A stretch of DNA of 64,000 nucleotides from Gammaproteobacteria bacterium. GTDB taxonomy: Bacteria > Pseudomonadota > Gammaproteobacteria > Competibacterales > Competibacteraceae. Positions within the stretch are counted from its first letter, which is position 1, and each line of letters begins with the position of its first letter. The DNA is taken from the NCBI GenBank assembly GCA_024235095.1, contig JACKNC010000001.1:1277501-1341500 (forward strand), given 5' to 3'. The notes under the pieces were generated by a model, which searched no databases, was not told the origin of the DNA, and saw only the letters and a program-made list of their open reading frames with translations. The translations under genes were made by a program, and so were the position numbers. Of the stretch, positions 8,883 through 17,402 are shown in pieces.

Positions 8883-9911
8883 ATGTCCCGACGGATCAGT
8901 GCCTGTCTGGAAGAAGCAGTTGTTTGTGACGACGAACTGATCATGGAAGATCGCCTGTTGGACGAGGATAAGCTGGAAGAAAATGACGACGAAGAGATCG
9001 TCGCTGGTGATGAAGAATTACAGGATGTCGCGGATCCGGTTTGGCCATCCCCTGCTGCAACCGCTACACGGGAAGTGACCCTGGAGGAATTGGACGCCAC
9101 TCGCATGTATTTGAGCGAAATTGGCTTCTCTCCCTTGCTGACCGCTCAGGAAGAAGTGTATTTCGCCCGCCTGGCTATTCAGGGCGATGCCGCCGCCCGC
9201 AACCGCATGGTGGAAAGCAACCTGCGGCTGGTGGTCAAAATCGCCCGCCGCTATATGAACCGTGGTCTCAGCCTGCTCGACCTGATCGAGGAAGGCAATC
9301 TGGGGCTGATTCACGCCGTCGAAAAGTTCGATCCTGAACGCGGCTTCCGGTTCTCAACCTACGCGACCTGGTGGATCCGGCAAACGATCGAGCGGGCGCT
9401 GATGAATCAAACCCGCACCATTCGCCTGCCGATTCACATCATCAAGGAAATCAATGGCTATTTGCGAACCGCACGCCATCTGACACAGACCCTGGATCAT
9501 GAACCCGGCACTGAGGAGATTGCTCAGGCAATGGGTAAGTCAGTGGCGGAAGTGAAGCGGATGTTGCAGCTTAACGAACGAGTCGCCTCGGTGGATACGC
9601 CCATCGGCAAGGATGAAGATCGTTCATTGCTGGACGCCATTCCCGATGACAACAATACCGATCCTTCGCAACTGTTGCAGGATGCCGACCTCAACGAAAA
9701 GCTGGAATCCTGGCTTGATCAGTTGAACGATAAGCAGCGGACGGTGGTGAAGCGGCGGTTTGGACTCTGCGGGCAGGAAAAGGCGACCCTGGAGCAAGTC
9801 GGCAACGAAATCGGCGTGACCCGCGAACGGGTGCGACAGATCCAGATCGATGCCCTGCGGCGACTGCGCAAAATTCTGGAAGGCGAAGGGTTTTGCCAGG
9901 ATTTCCTGTAA
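8883..9911 (+). CDS. rpoS: RNA polymerase sigma factor RpoS (sigma-38)
   Basis: Stationary-phase/general stress sigma factor. The 342-residue protein has region 1.2 (DATRMYLSEIGFSPLLTAQEE), regions 2.1-2.4 (NLRLVVKIARRYMNRG, FRFSTYATWWIRQTIERA), region 3, and a region 4 helix-turn-helix (EVGNEIGVTRERVRQIQ-type). The first 60 residues are strikingly acidic. ATG 8883 is preferred over the in-frame ATG at 8865 because GAGGAGG lies 6 nt before it. The position after surE fits rpoS rather than rpoD or rpoH. The 3' end is followed by the hairpin-rich repeat at 9981-10066. Confidence 0.95.
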   Translation: MSRRISACLEEAVVCDDELIMEDRLLDEDKLEENDDEEIVAGDEELQDVADPVWPSPAATATREVTLEELDATRMYLSEIGFSPLLTAQEEVYFARLAIQGDAAARNRMVESNLRLVVKIARRYMNRGLSLLDLIEEGNLGLIHAVEKFDPERGFRFSTYATWWIRQTIERALMNQTRTIRLPIHIIKEINGYLRTARHLTQTLDHEPGTEEIAQAMGKSVAEVKRMLQLNERVASVDTPIGKDEDRSLLDAIPDDNNTDPSQLLQDADLNEKLESWLDQLNDKQRTVVKRRFGLCGQEKATLEQVGNEIGVTRERVRQIQIDALRRLRKILEGEGFCQDFL

Positions 9912-9980
9912 ACGGCTAACGTCCCTGTTCGGCTGGTAGCATGCGCGGGGACGAAAAACGCTGAAAACAGTCAATCACTA

Positions 9981-10066
9981 TAAACGACCCCGCAGCAAGC
10001 TGCGGGGTATTAAAAGACGATACTACGCAGCAAGCTGCGGGGTATGTATCCCGAACGAGAATCAAT
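9981..10066. repeat. Dispersed GC-hairpin repeat, expanded copy
   Basis: Contains the 20-bp palindrome CCCCGCAGCAAGCTGCGGGG (9988-10007) and a second hairpin copy (10027-10042). The stretch 10026-10066 is, base for base, the reverse complement of 18510-18550, and 9981-9991 matches the other end of that copy. The site therefore looks like the element at 18510-18560 with its central hairpin duplicated around a 16-bp spacer. It lies between convergent rpoS and the Mth938-domain gene and could act as a bidirectional terminator, although no U-run is obvious. Confidence 0.75.
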
Positions 10067-10432
10067 CATCAATAATGCTGCTGCAACCCGGCGATCCTCC
10101 AGCATAATCACGTTGTAGGTTCGGCAGGCGGCGGCGGTATCCATGATTTCAACGCCAACACCTTGCGTCAGTAATGACTGGGTCAATTTTGGGCGTGGAA
10201 AGCGCTGTCGATCGCCGGTGCCCAGCAGGACAATTTCCGGCGACAGCGCCATGATGGCCGCGAAATGTTGCTCCTCCAGATCGGCAAAGGTCTGGGGCGG
10301 CCAATCGGTGACCAGTTGTTCGGGCGTCACGATCACGCTGCGACGGATTTGTTGCTCGTTGACATTGATCCAGCCTGGTCCATAGCTTTTGATGAAATGT
10401 TTACTCGTGTCGGTGTCGAGACTGAAACGCAT
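10010..10432 (-). CDS. Mth938-domain (DUF498/NDUFAF3-like) protein with repeat-encoded C-terminus
   Basis: A 140-residue protein of the Mth938/NDUFAF3 family, seen from F-I-K-S-Y-G-P-G-W-I-N-V, P-E-I-V-L-L-G-T-G-D-R-Q-R-F-P and the closing R-R-V-A-A-A-L-L. Human NDUFAF3 helps assemble respiratory complex I; the bacterial role is not established. Family members normally end soon after R-V-A-A-A-L. Here about 18 further residues (S-R-S-G-Y-I-P-R-S-L-L-R-S-I-V-F) are read from the dispersed repeat, so the original stop was apparently lost or replaced when the repeat arrived. It is convergent with rpoS. Confidence 0.8.
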   Translation of the reverse strand: MRFSLDTDTSKHFIKSYGPGWINVNEQQIRRSVIVTPEQLVTDWPPQTFADLEEQHFAAIMALSPEIVLLGTGDRQRFPRPKLTQSLLTQGVGVEIMDTAAACRTYNVIMLEDRRVAAALLMIDSRSGYIPRSLLRSIVF

Positions 10433-10459
10433 GAAAAACCCCTCTGAACCCCGGAAAAG

Positions 10460-10498
10460 GAATCAGCCAGTCTGGCCTTGCGCCACACGGGCTGATTC
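10460..10498. repeat. Inverted repeat in the divergent promoter region
   Basis: The 9-bp arms GAATCAGCC (10460-10468) and GGCTGATTC (10490-10498) pair perfectly across a 21-bp loop. They lie between the divergent Mth938-domain and MBL-fold genes and could be an operator; nothing else in the sequence decides this. Confidence 0.3.
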
Positions 10499-10585
10499 AG
10501 CGCACTCGCCATTCAGAGTCGCCGCAGTGGTGAATGTTCCAACATCATGCTGCACACGCTCCTCGTTTCACCGTGAGAATCCAAG

Positions 10586-11284
10586 ATGACCGAGACCGCT
10601 CCTTACACCATTCACGCCCTGGAATTAGGGCGCATGAGCAACTTTATCTACGTAATCCATGATCATGCCACCGATCGCGCGGCGGTGGTCGATCCTGCTT
10701 GGGACGTGCCAGCGATTCTGGCTACTGTGGAAAAATATGGTTTGCGGATCACCGATATTCTGCTGACCCACAGCCATTTCGATCACATTAATGGCGTCGA
10801 AGCGCTTTTGAACGCCAGCGACGCCCAGTTGCACTTGCTCCAGACCGAGGCAGTGTTCTGGGATAATTATCTCGATCTGCCGACCCTGCATGAGGGCGGT
10901 GACCGCATTCAATTGGGGGAAACCGGGATTGAAGTTTTGCACACGCCAGGACATACCCCCGGTTCGGCCTGTTACCGGCTGGGCGACCAGGTATTGACCG
11001 GCGATACCCTGTTTGTATTTGGCTGTGGGCGCTGCGACTTGCGCGGCGGCGATCCCGAACAGATGTATCAAAGCCTGCGCCGCCTGGGCGAGCGGTTGCC
11101 TGGCGACACGTTGATTCGCCCCGGCCACAATTACGGTATTACGCCGACTGCGACCATGCTGGAACAACTGGACGGCAATCCCTTCCTGCATTTCGACAAC
11201 AGTCCGGGCTTTGTCGAATACCGGATGCATTTGCACGACCGCGAGGAGCCTTACCGACCAGAGTTGCATCCGCATCGGCACTGA
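10586..11284 (+). CDS. MBL-fold metallo-hydrolase, glyoxalase II-like
   Basis: A 232-residue metallo-beta-lactamase-fold enzyme with the zinc-binding motif THSHFDHI, a second His in HTPGHTPGS, an Asp in LTGDTLF and a terminal His in RPGHNYG. The arrangement matches GloB-like hydrolases that cleave thioesters such as S-lactoylglutathione, though the substrate cannot be read from sequence. No signal peptide is seen, so it is cytoplasmic. The following trmO gene starts only 10 nt later, which suggests an operon. Confidence 0.85.
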   Translation: MTETAPYTIHALELGRMSNFIYVIHDHATDRAAVVDPAWDVPAILATVEKYGLRITDILLTHSHFDHINGVEALLNASDAQLHLLQTEAVFWDNYLDLPTLHEGGDRIQLGETGIEVLHTPGHTPGSACYRLGDQVLTGDTLFVFGCGRCDLRGGDPEQMYQSLRRLGERLPGDTLIRPGHNYGITPTATMLEQLDGNPFLHFDNSPGFVEYRMHLHDREEPYRPELHPHRH

Positions 11285-11294
11285 TCGGAAAACC

Positions 11295-11996
11295 GTGTTC
11301 GCGTTTGAACCGATTGGCGTCATCCGTTCCTGTTTCCGCGAGAAATTCGGCATTCCCCGTCAATCGGGACTGGTTCCGGCGGCGCGGGCGACGTTGGAAT
11401 TGCGGCCACCTTATGCGCAACTGGCTGCTGTGCGCGGACTGGAGGATTTTTCCCATCTGTGGCTGCTATTTGTGTTCCACGGTCTGCCGGAGGGTCGCTG
11501 GCAGCCGACGGTCCGACCACCGCGCCTGGGCGGCAATCGACGGCTGGGCGTGTTCGCTACCCGCTCTCCATTTCGACCGAATCCGCTGGGATTGTCCGCG
11601 GTCAGGCTGGAGCAGATTGCGGTCGATTCAGGGCGGATTATGCTGCATTTGGCCGGGGTGGATCTGCTAGATGGAACGCCAGTGTTGGATGTCAAACCTT
11701 ATGTGCCCTATGCTGACTGTCTCCCGACAGCTACAGGCGGTTTCGCGCCTGTAGCGCCTAACGCGGAATTAGTTGTTGAATTCAGTCCCCAGGCCGCGGC
11801 GTTTTGCGCGAATTGGCCTCACGATGATTTGCGCGAATTGATTACGCAGATTTTGCGCCAGGATCCGCGCCCGGCCTACGCGCGGGAGCCGGGCGATGCT
11901 GCGCTGCAATCGTATGGCATGAAACTTTATGATTTTGATGTAAAATGGGGTGTGGTAGATAGAGTGGCTTATGTGATGGAGATTTTGTTACTTTGA
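11295..11996 (+). CDS. trmO: tRNA (N6-threonylcarbamoyladenosine(37)-N6)-methyltransferase TrmO
   Basis: Methylates t6A37 in tRNA-Thr using S-adenosylmethionine through the TsaA/UPF0066 beta-barrel fold. Diagnostic motifs are FEPIGVIRS at the N-terminus, TRSPFRPNPLGLSAVRL and LLDGTPVLDVKPYVPYAD. From the chosen GTG (11295) the protein has 233 residues, typical for the form with the C-terminal extension. An ATG at 11211 in the same frame lies inside the upstream gene and precedes non-conserved residues, so it is less likely. The next 245 bp (11997-12241) show no convincing gene. Confidence 0.92.
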   Translation: MFAFEPIGVIRSCFREKFGIPRQSGLVPAARATLELRPPYAQLAAVRGLEDFSHLWLLFVFHGLPEGRWQPTVRPPRLGGNRRLGVFATRSPFRPNPLGLSAVRLEQIAVDSGRIMLHLAGVDLLDGTPVLDVKPYVPYADCLPTATGGFAPVAPNAELVVEFSPQAAAFCANWPHDDLRELITQILRQDPRPAYAREPGDAALQSYGMKLYDFDVKWGVVDRVAYVMEILLL

Positions 11997-12241
11997 TCGA
12001 CCGCCATCGAAGTGAGAGGTAGCGGAGCATCTGCTCGGGGCAATCCATACTCACTGCTTTGCGCCTCCCAAACGCAGACAAGAAGCCTTCACCTGTTAGG
12101 CATCGGTCTTGAACGATGTTACCGGGATCGTGGTGCGTGATGGCGGGTCCGATATGCTATTATTAATCCAGTGGTCACATTATGACTATATGATTAGCAT
12201 CTGCAATATCCATTCAACAGCGTTGTGGGTGAACTTAACTA

Positions 12242-13357
12242 ATGCGGATAGCCCTTTTTCTCGGCAGCGCCGGCAGCAATTCCGGAGGCCCGGAGCGTCA
12301 TGACATTGAGTTAGTGCGCTCGTTGACCGCGCTTGATCATGACTCCGACTATCTCGTGGTGTGCTTGTTCCCGGAAGGGCCGGCTCGGGTCGGCGTACAA
12401 CAAGAAAATGTATCCTACGAGGTTCTTGCACCGCCGATTCGTACTGTGAGCATGTTAACATCATTGCCTTGGGCGATGTGGCGGCGACCGGTTGATCTAT
12501 GGCACGCCACTTACGTACCACCACCGATTGCCCCCAAGGAGTATATCTTCACCCTTGTGTGCTCAAGCATGTTCGAGATGCCCGAACTCTATCCGCCTGC
12601 GATTAGGGTGCGATTGGTGGCTCTGATGCGTCGAGCTGTTGCCAAGGCGCGCTATATCATCTGTATTTCTGACCATATTCGCCAGGTTTTGATTGAACGT
12701 TTCGGTGTCTCGAACGATCGGCTAGGAGTGATCCATCTGGGGGTAAGTGAAGCGTTTCGACCATTTGCCAAAGCTGATTGCAGCGAGTTTGTCCGCAAGC
12801 ATTATGCTATCGAACATCCATATTTCCTGTTTTCAGGACGCTGGGAGTCGCGCAAGAATATCGTTCGAATCCTCGAGGCTTTCGCGGCATTCAAGCGCGA
12901 GACAGGCTCGGAGGTCAAGATGGTTTTCAGTGGCGAACGGACTTGGGCGGCTCACGAGGCGGATGCGGTTATTCACCGTAACGGACTTGCCGCCGAGGTT
13001 ATCGATTTGGGTAAGTCGCCGGTTGATGAGTTGCCAATCCTGTACTCTGGCGCAGAAGCATTAGTGTATCCGTCGCTGTGGGAGGGTTTTGGTTTGCCGA
13101 TCGTCGAGGGGATGGCGGCCGGAATTCCGGTGATCACCTCCAATAATTCTTCGATGGCGGAGGTCAGCGCCGACGCCGCGCTGCTAGTCGATCCCCTCTC
13201 GGTCGAGGACATCGCCGAGGCTATGATCCGCATTACCGCTGATGCGACCTTGGCGGCTACAATGCGCGAGAAAGGTCTCCGCCGCGCGATGGATTTCACT
13301 TGGCGGCGTACCGCTCAACAGACGCTGGAGACTTACCAACGTCTGATCATGCTATAA
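12242..13357 (+). CDS. GT4-family glycosyltransferase
   Basis: A 371-residue GT-B glycosyltransferase, the first gene of the exopolysaccharide locus. The N-terminal acceptor domain contains GSAGSNSGGPERHD. The C-terminal nucleotide-sugar domain has FLFSGRWESRKNIVRILEAF, the E-x7-E motif EGFGLPIVE and the A-G-I-P-V-I-T segment. Family members retain stereochemistry and add a sugar from an NDP donor to a lipid-linked intermediate at the inner membrane. Donor and acceptor are not predictable. It is followed after 87 nt by the CDP-sugar genes. Confidence 0.88.
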   Translation: MRIALFLGSAGSNSGGPERHDIELVRSLTALDHDSDYLVVCLFPEGPARVGVQQENVSYEVLAPPIRTVSMLTSLPWAMWRRPVDLWHATYVPPPIAPKEYIFTLVCSSMFEMPELYPPAIRVRLVALMRRAVAKARYIICISDHIRQVLIERFGVSNDRLGVIHLGVSEAFRPFAKADCSEFVRKHYAIEHPYFLFSGRWESRKNIVRILEAFAAFKRETGSEVKMVFSGERTWAAHEADAVIHRNGLAAEVIDLGKSPVDELPILYSGAEALVYPSLWEGFGLPIVEGMAAGIPVITSNNSSMAEVSADAALLVDPLSVEDIAEAMIRITADATLAATMREKGLRRAMDFTWRRTAQQTLETYQRLIML

Positions 13358-13444
13358 GTCATGGTGAATACGGTGTAATCTCCGTGCTTTGTCGTGACCA
13401 ACTACAACAGTCGCGTTGTCTGTTATAGGGTCGGAGGACGCAAG

Positions 13445-14173
13445 ATGGACGATATCAAGGTAGTGATTCTATGTGGTGGTAAAGGGACGCGTTCGTTTCC
13501 GTTTACCGAGTATTTCCCCAAGGTCATGATGCCCATTGATGGTACGCCGATCATTATTCACCTGATGCAAAGCTATGCGATGCAAGGCTTCACAAAGTTT
13601 GTGCTCGCAGCAGGCTATCGGCAGGAAATGTTGCGTGACTACTTCAAGGGACGCTTTCGTGAATGGGAGATCGAAATCGTTGATACTGGCATTGAAAGCG
13701 ATACTGGCGAACGCATAAAGCACTGTTCGAATCACGTCGGCGAGACTTTTTTTGCGACCTATGGCGATGGTCTCGGTAACGTGAATGTTACGTTGCTTCT
13801 GGAGTTTCATCGGCGAATGGGAGGGCTGGCGACACTCACCTCGGTGCCGCTCAGATCGCAGTACGGTCTGGTGCGCTTCGATGAACGTGGGCGCGTTGAA
13901 TCGTTTGCCGAGAAACCGCTGATCTACGGCTATTGGATCAACGCCGGATTTTTCGTGTTCCAGCGCGGCGCGTTCGACCTTTGGCGTGGCGGCAATCTGG
14001 AGATCGATGTGTTGCCAGCGTTGGCTGAGGCGCAGACCCTCTACACTTATCACCATGAGGGTTTTTGGCGATCCATGGACACGAGTAAGGATCAGCACGA
14101 GTTAGAAAAGCTGCATCAGCAGCATGGTCCGGTTTGGCTGGACCACACTGGTCAAACTGGCATCACTCATTAG
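13445..14173 (+). CDS. rfbF: Glucose-1-phosphate cytidylyltransferase-like nucleotidyltransferase (RfbF type)
   Basis: Probably makes CDP-glucose from CTP and glucose-1-phosphate. The N-terminal signature VVILCGGKGTRSFPFTEYFP, the P-K-V-M-M-P-I-D-G segment, F-F-A-T-Y-G-D-G and W-I-N-A-G-F-F-V-F are those of RfbF-like enzymes. From ATG 13445 (GGAGG 7 nt upstream) it has 242 residues, slightly short of typical RfbF. An upstream in-frame start at 13394 lacks such a ribosome site. The next gene is a CDP-glucose 4,6-dehydratase-like enzyme, which supports this substrate over other nucleotidyltransferase options. Confidence 0.82.
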   Translation: MDDIKVVILCGGKGTRSFPFTEYFPKVMMPIDGTPIIIHLMQSYAMQGFTKFVLAAGYRQEMLRDYFKGRFREWEIEIVDTGIESDTGERIKHCSNHVGETFFATYGDGLGNVNVTLLLEFHRRMGGLATLTSVPLRSQYGLVRFDERGRVESFAEKPLIYGYWINAGFFVFQRGAFDLWRGGNLEIDVLPALAEAQTLYTYHHEGFWRSMDTSKDQHELEKLHQQHGPVWLDHTGQTGITH

Positions 14174-14203
14174 GTCAAGCATGACGCACGCAGAGGAGCC
14201 GTT

Positions 14204-15181
14204 ATGAATTTCTGGCCAAAGCGACGAGTATTAGTAACAGGGGCTACGGGATTGCTTGGTGGTTGGCTCACAGCAGAACTCATACAGCGTGAAGCCGACG
14301 TGGTGGTTCTTGTCAGGGATCGCATACCTGCGTGTATGTTTTTTCGTGATGGTCTTGATCGTAAGGTTTCGCTGGTCAGCGGCAACCTTGAGGATGCAGG
14401 ATTGTTGCGCCGGTTGGTGGCGGAATACGAGGTGGAAACCGTGTTTCATCTTGCTGCCCAGACCATTGTCGGCGTAGCGAAAAAAGACCCGGTTAGCACA
14501 TTGAAAGTTAACGTTGAGGGAACCTGGAACCTGCTTGACGCGATGCGCCAATATCCTACCGCTCAAGTACTCATCGCCTCCTCGGACAAAGCCTATGGGA
14601 GTGCCGATAGCCTGCCTTATACCGAGGAACATCCTCTCAAGGGTGAATATCCCTATGATGTTTCCAAGAGTTGCACCGATTTGATCGCACGAATGTATGC
14701 TATGACCTACGGCGTACCTGTGGGAATCATGCGATGCGGCAACCTTTTCGGCGGTGGCGATCTCAATTTCAGCCGCACCATTCCTGGCGTCATCCTCGCT
14801 ACGAGTCGTGGCAAGCGATTCGAGATCCGCAGCGATGGTCTGTTTATCCGGGATTTCCTCTACGTAGAGGATGCGGTGGACGGTTACCTGTGTCTGGCCG
14901 AAAAGTTAGCGAGCGATTCCTCATTGGCTGGAGAGGCGTTTAACCTGAGTCTGGGTTTGCAGCTTACAGTGTTGGATGTAACGCGTAAGGTGCTAGAGTT
15001 GATGGGACGCGTCGACTTGGAACCCATCATTCTCAATCAAGCTAGCGCCGAGATCCGGCAACAATATCTGTCAGCGGAAAAGGCGCGTTGTCGCCTTGGC
15101 TGGACCCCGCGGATTGGCATGGACGAAGGATTAAAACGCACTATCGATTGGTACCGACAACATTTCCAGGCCATTACCTGA
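14204..15181 (+). CDS. CDP-glucose 4,6-dehydratase-like NAD-dependent epimerase/dehydratase (RfbG type)
   Basis: A 325-residue extended short-chain dehydrogenase. The NAD-binding motif is VTGATGLLGG; the active-site region reads I-A-S-S-D-K-A-Y-G and YPYDVSKSC, with the Tyr and Lys of the Y-x-x-x-K motif. The D-K-A-Y-G and Y-D-V-S-K-S-C combination is characteristic of CDP-glucose 4,6-dehydratases, which make CDP-4-keto-6-deoxyglucose. Lying 30 nt after the RfbF-like gene, it likely feeds a 6-deoxy or 3,6-dideoxy sugar into the polymer. No later enzyme of a dideoxysugar pathway is obvious nearby. Confidence 0.8.
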   Translation: MNFWPKRRVLVTGATGLLGGWLTAELIQREADVVVLVRDRIPACMFFRDGLDRKVSLVSGNLEDAGLLRRLVAEYEVETVFHLAAQTIVGVAKKDPVSTLKVNVEGTWNLLDAMRQYPTAQVLIASSDKAYGSADSLPYTEEHPLKGEYPYDVSKSCTDLIARMYAMTYGVPVGIMRCGNLFGGGDLNFSRTIPGVILATSRGKRFEIRSDGLFIRDFLYVEDAVDGYLCLAEKLASDSSLAGEAFNLSLGLQLTVLDVTRKVLELMGRVDLEPIILNQASAEIRQQYLSAEKARCRLGWTPRIGMDEGLKRTIDWYRQHFQAIT

Positions 15182-15237
15182 CTCCAGCTGTCTGCTCTGC
15201 CCGCTCTGAGACAAAAAAATCATTACGTTAAGGCACA

Positions 15238-16398
15238 TTGTTTGTGATTTCCGTTTTTCATGTCAGAAATTCGAATTATCCTGGTGGCATCGAGACTACT
15301 TTGCTTGGTTGGTTCCGAGCTATCGACCCTTCACGTTTCAATATGCGCCTGTTTGTGTTCAGAGAGCGCGGCAACATTCACGAACGGTCGGTGCGATTGA
15401 TGGCGGAAAATGGCGTCCAAAGCGATTTTTTACCATGGGGGCATATGCGGAATCTCCCAGGGGCTGTACATGCATTGGTGAAGGAAATTCGCGCTGAGAA
15501 TCACGTAATCGTGCATAGCCACGATGCTCGCTCCGATGTAGTCGCTTTGTTGGCAGCCCGGCTTACCGGTGCTCCCGTTATCGCGTCGAACCACGCTTGG
15601 CATGCAGTAGGCTTCAAGCGACGCATAATGGAGTATGTGCGCGGTAAACTGCTGCCGCTGGTCGACCTTGTGCTGAACGTGTCAGAGGACACCCACCAGG
15701 AAACAGTCCGGCGAGGTGTACCACAAATTAAGTCAATGCCGCTTTACTCTGGCATTGACCTGCTGCCGTTCGAACGGATCATGGATAGGGATGCCGTACG
15801 TACTGGTCTCGGCTTGGGCGCGGATGAATTTGTTGCCTCTAATGTGGCGCGGCTATGGCCTGAAAAAGCGCAAGACGCCCTTATTGAGGCTGTCAGCCTA
15901 CTAGGCCAAGCAGGCCGTCCCATGAAGTTGTTGATCGTAGGCGATGGACCGCTGGAGGCCTCGTTGCGGAAGCAGGCAATAGCGCTGGGCGTCGAATCCA
16001 GCGTAGTATTTCTAGGCTTTCGTAGCGACTACGCTGACATCATGAATGCATCGGACGCCTTTGTGTTCCCATCCTCCGCGGAAGGCACCCCAATGGTCCT
16101 CTACGGGGCAATGGCCATGCGCTTGCCGATTATTGCGAGTACTGTCGCCGGTAACGCTGAAATCCTTGCTAACAATGACACAGCCCTGCTGGTGCCGCCA
16201 GCTAATGCCTTAGCGCTGCGCGATGCGCTACAGCAGCTAATTGATAACCCTGTGCTTGGTCGACGCCTCGGTGAACAGGCGTATGCTGTGGTCCACGAGC
16301 GCTATTCGGTCGACAAGACCGTGCGTAACCTTGAGGCGATCTACGAGCGGTTCTTTGTTCATGGACGCGGTCGTCCAACAAAAGGACGGCGGACATGA
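15238..16398 (+). CDS. GT4-family glycosyltransferase
   Basis: A 386-residue GT-B glycosyltransferase. The N-terminal half has F-H-V-R-N-S-N-Y-P-G-G-I-E-T; the C-terminal half has the donor-site segment SSAEGTPMVLYGAMAMRLPI and V-A-G-N-A-E-I-L. No ATG lies near the conserved start: the frame opens with TTG at 15238, with GTG at 15244 as an alternative. The 3' end overlaps the following PilZ fusion gene by 4 nt (ATGA), so the two are coupled. Sugar specificity is unknown. Confidence 0.82.
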   Translation: MFVISVFHVRNSNYPGGIETTLLGWFRAIDPSRFNMRLFVFRERGNIHERSVRLMAENGVQSDFLPWGHMRNLPGAVHALVKEIRAENHVIVHSHDARSDVVALLAARLTGAPVIASNHAWHAVGFKRRIMEYVRGKLLPLVDLVLNVSEDTHQETVRRGVPQIKSMPLYSGIDLLPFERIMDRDAVRTGLGLGADEFVASNVARLWPEKAQDALIEAVSLLGQAGRPMKLLIVGDGPLEASLRKQAIALGVESSVVFLGFRSDYADIMNASDAFVFPSSAEGTPMVLYGAMAMRLPIIASTVAGNAEILANNDTALLVPPANALALRDALQQLIDNPVLGRRLGEQAYAVVHERYSVDKTVRNLEAIYERFFVHGRGRPTKGRRT

Positions 16399-17402
16399 GA
16401 CAAGGCGTTAAGGCGACCGATGACACGGCTAGGAACGAGAATCGACGCTATCCCCGAGTCAAATCGCGGTTCCCAGTGTGCATATTGTCAGCAGGTTCGA
16501 AAGATGCGATCGCCGCACAGACTATCGACATCTCGAATAATGGCCTACTGCTCGAGCTGGCGTCTGATGATGCGGCGACGTTTTTGATTTGTGGCGATGA
16601 CCGATCGCAGCAGACGCTGCAAGTGCGATTGGTATCACCTTTCATGTTGCCCGACATGAGTAAGCGTGTATCTGATATATCGTTCCGTGTAGTGCGAAGC
16701 ACGGTTACGGCTTCAGGATGCGTTAGGATCGGCCTTCAGAACAACACGCTTGAAGGTGATGATTTTGCTCTCATCGACCCACGGGCTTACATGATCCCGC
16801 ATGACTTGGAGACGCAGTTTCTGCGTATTATCGAGCATCTCAACGTTGAGTTGCCGAACAAGATGTCGCGGGTACTAGTACTCACCAGTGCAGCGGCTGG
16901 AGCAGGGGTGTCAACTCTTGCTTGGTGGTTGTCAGGCTGTTTGGCCCGGATGCCGAATAATCCCACGCTATATATGGACGGTAATCTGCGACCGCGCCTG
17001 ATGACACAGCCGGAGGATCCAGTTCGAGGTCTCCTCGAAGTGCTGCTAGAGCGTGAGGGCTTCGAAGACGTGGTCGTGCGTCTGGGATTTGGCGCACCCG
17101 ACATACTCAATACCGGTGGCGAAGAGGGCTTTTTGGGATCGGAGGTGACGGAACAGGCAGTAAGACATCTGCTGACCAGATTACGTACTGACTATCGCCA
17201 TATTATTATCGATGCACTACCATCTACGATATCGCCGTTGACGCTGGCCTTCGCCAAGCAGGCCGACGGGATTTTCGTCGTTATCGAAAGCGGTGTTACT
17301 GATCGCGACATAGCCGCCAATACCGTCGAACATCTGCGTCAGAGTGAAGTTAAGGTGCTCGGTGTCATTCTTAACAAGCGAGACGCCAGATCGACCGGCT
17401 AA
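16395..17402 (+). CDS. PilZ domain fused to a BY-kinase/CpsD-like ATPase with degenerate P-loop
   Basis: A 335-residue protein with two parts. Residues 15-125 look like a PilZ domain, the cyclic di-GMP receptor, with the R-x-x-x-R motif at R17-R21 and D-x-S-x-x-G at D45-G50. Residues 155-330 resemble the CpsD/CapB/Wzc-C tyrosine-kinase ATPase, with a Walker A' at L-Y-M-D-G-N (192-197) and a Walker B at H-I-I-I-D (269-273). The Walker A itself reads T-S-A-A-A-G-A-G-V-S-T (164-174), with Val where the ATP-binding Lys should be, and there is no C-terminal tyrosine cluster. It may bind c-di-GMP and act as a pseudokinase partner of the Wzz protein; that is an inference. Confidence 0.8.
   Translation: MRQGVKATDDTARNENRRYPRVKSRFPVCILSAGSKDAIAAQTIDISNNGLLLELASDDAATFLICGDDRSQQTLQVRLVSPFMLPDMSKRVSDISFRVVRSTVTASGCVRIGLQNNTLEGDDFALIDPRAYMIPHDLETQFLRIIEHLNVELPNKMSRVLVLTSAAAGAGVSTLAWWLSGCLARMPNNPTLYMDGNLRPRLMTQPEDPVRGLLEVLLEREGFEDVVVRLGFGAPDILNTGGEEGFLGSEVTEQAVRHLLTRLRTDYRHIIIDALPSTISPLTLAFAKQADGIFVVIESGVTDRDIAANTVEHLRQSEVKVLGVILNKRDARSTG

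Noticed and set aside
9988..10007. Simple intrinsic terminator of rpoS
   Set aside because: The hairpin is strong but has no U-run, and the same unit occurs 8 kb away, so it is reported as a dispersed repeat and not as a dedicated terminator.
12109..12303. Small frame of 64 codons before the first glycosyltransferase
   Set aside because: No ribosome site, no recognisable protein, and it overlaps the start of the glycosyltransferase gene; treated as chance.
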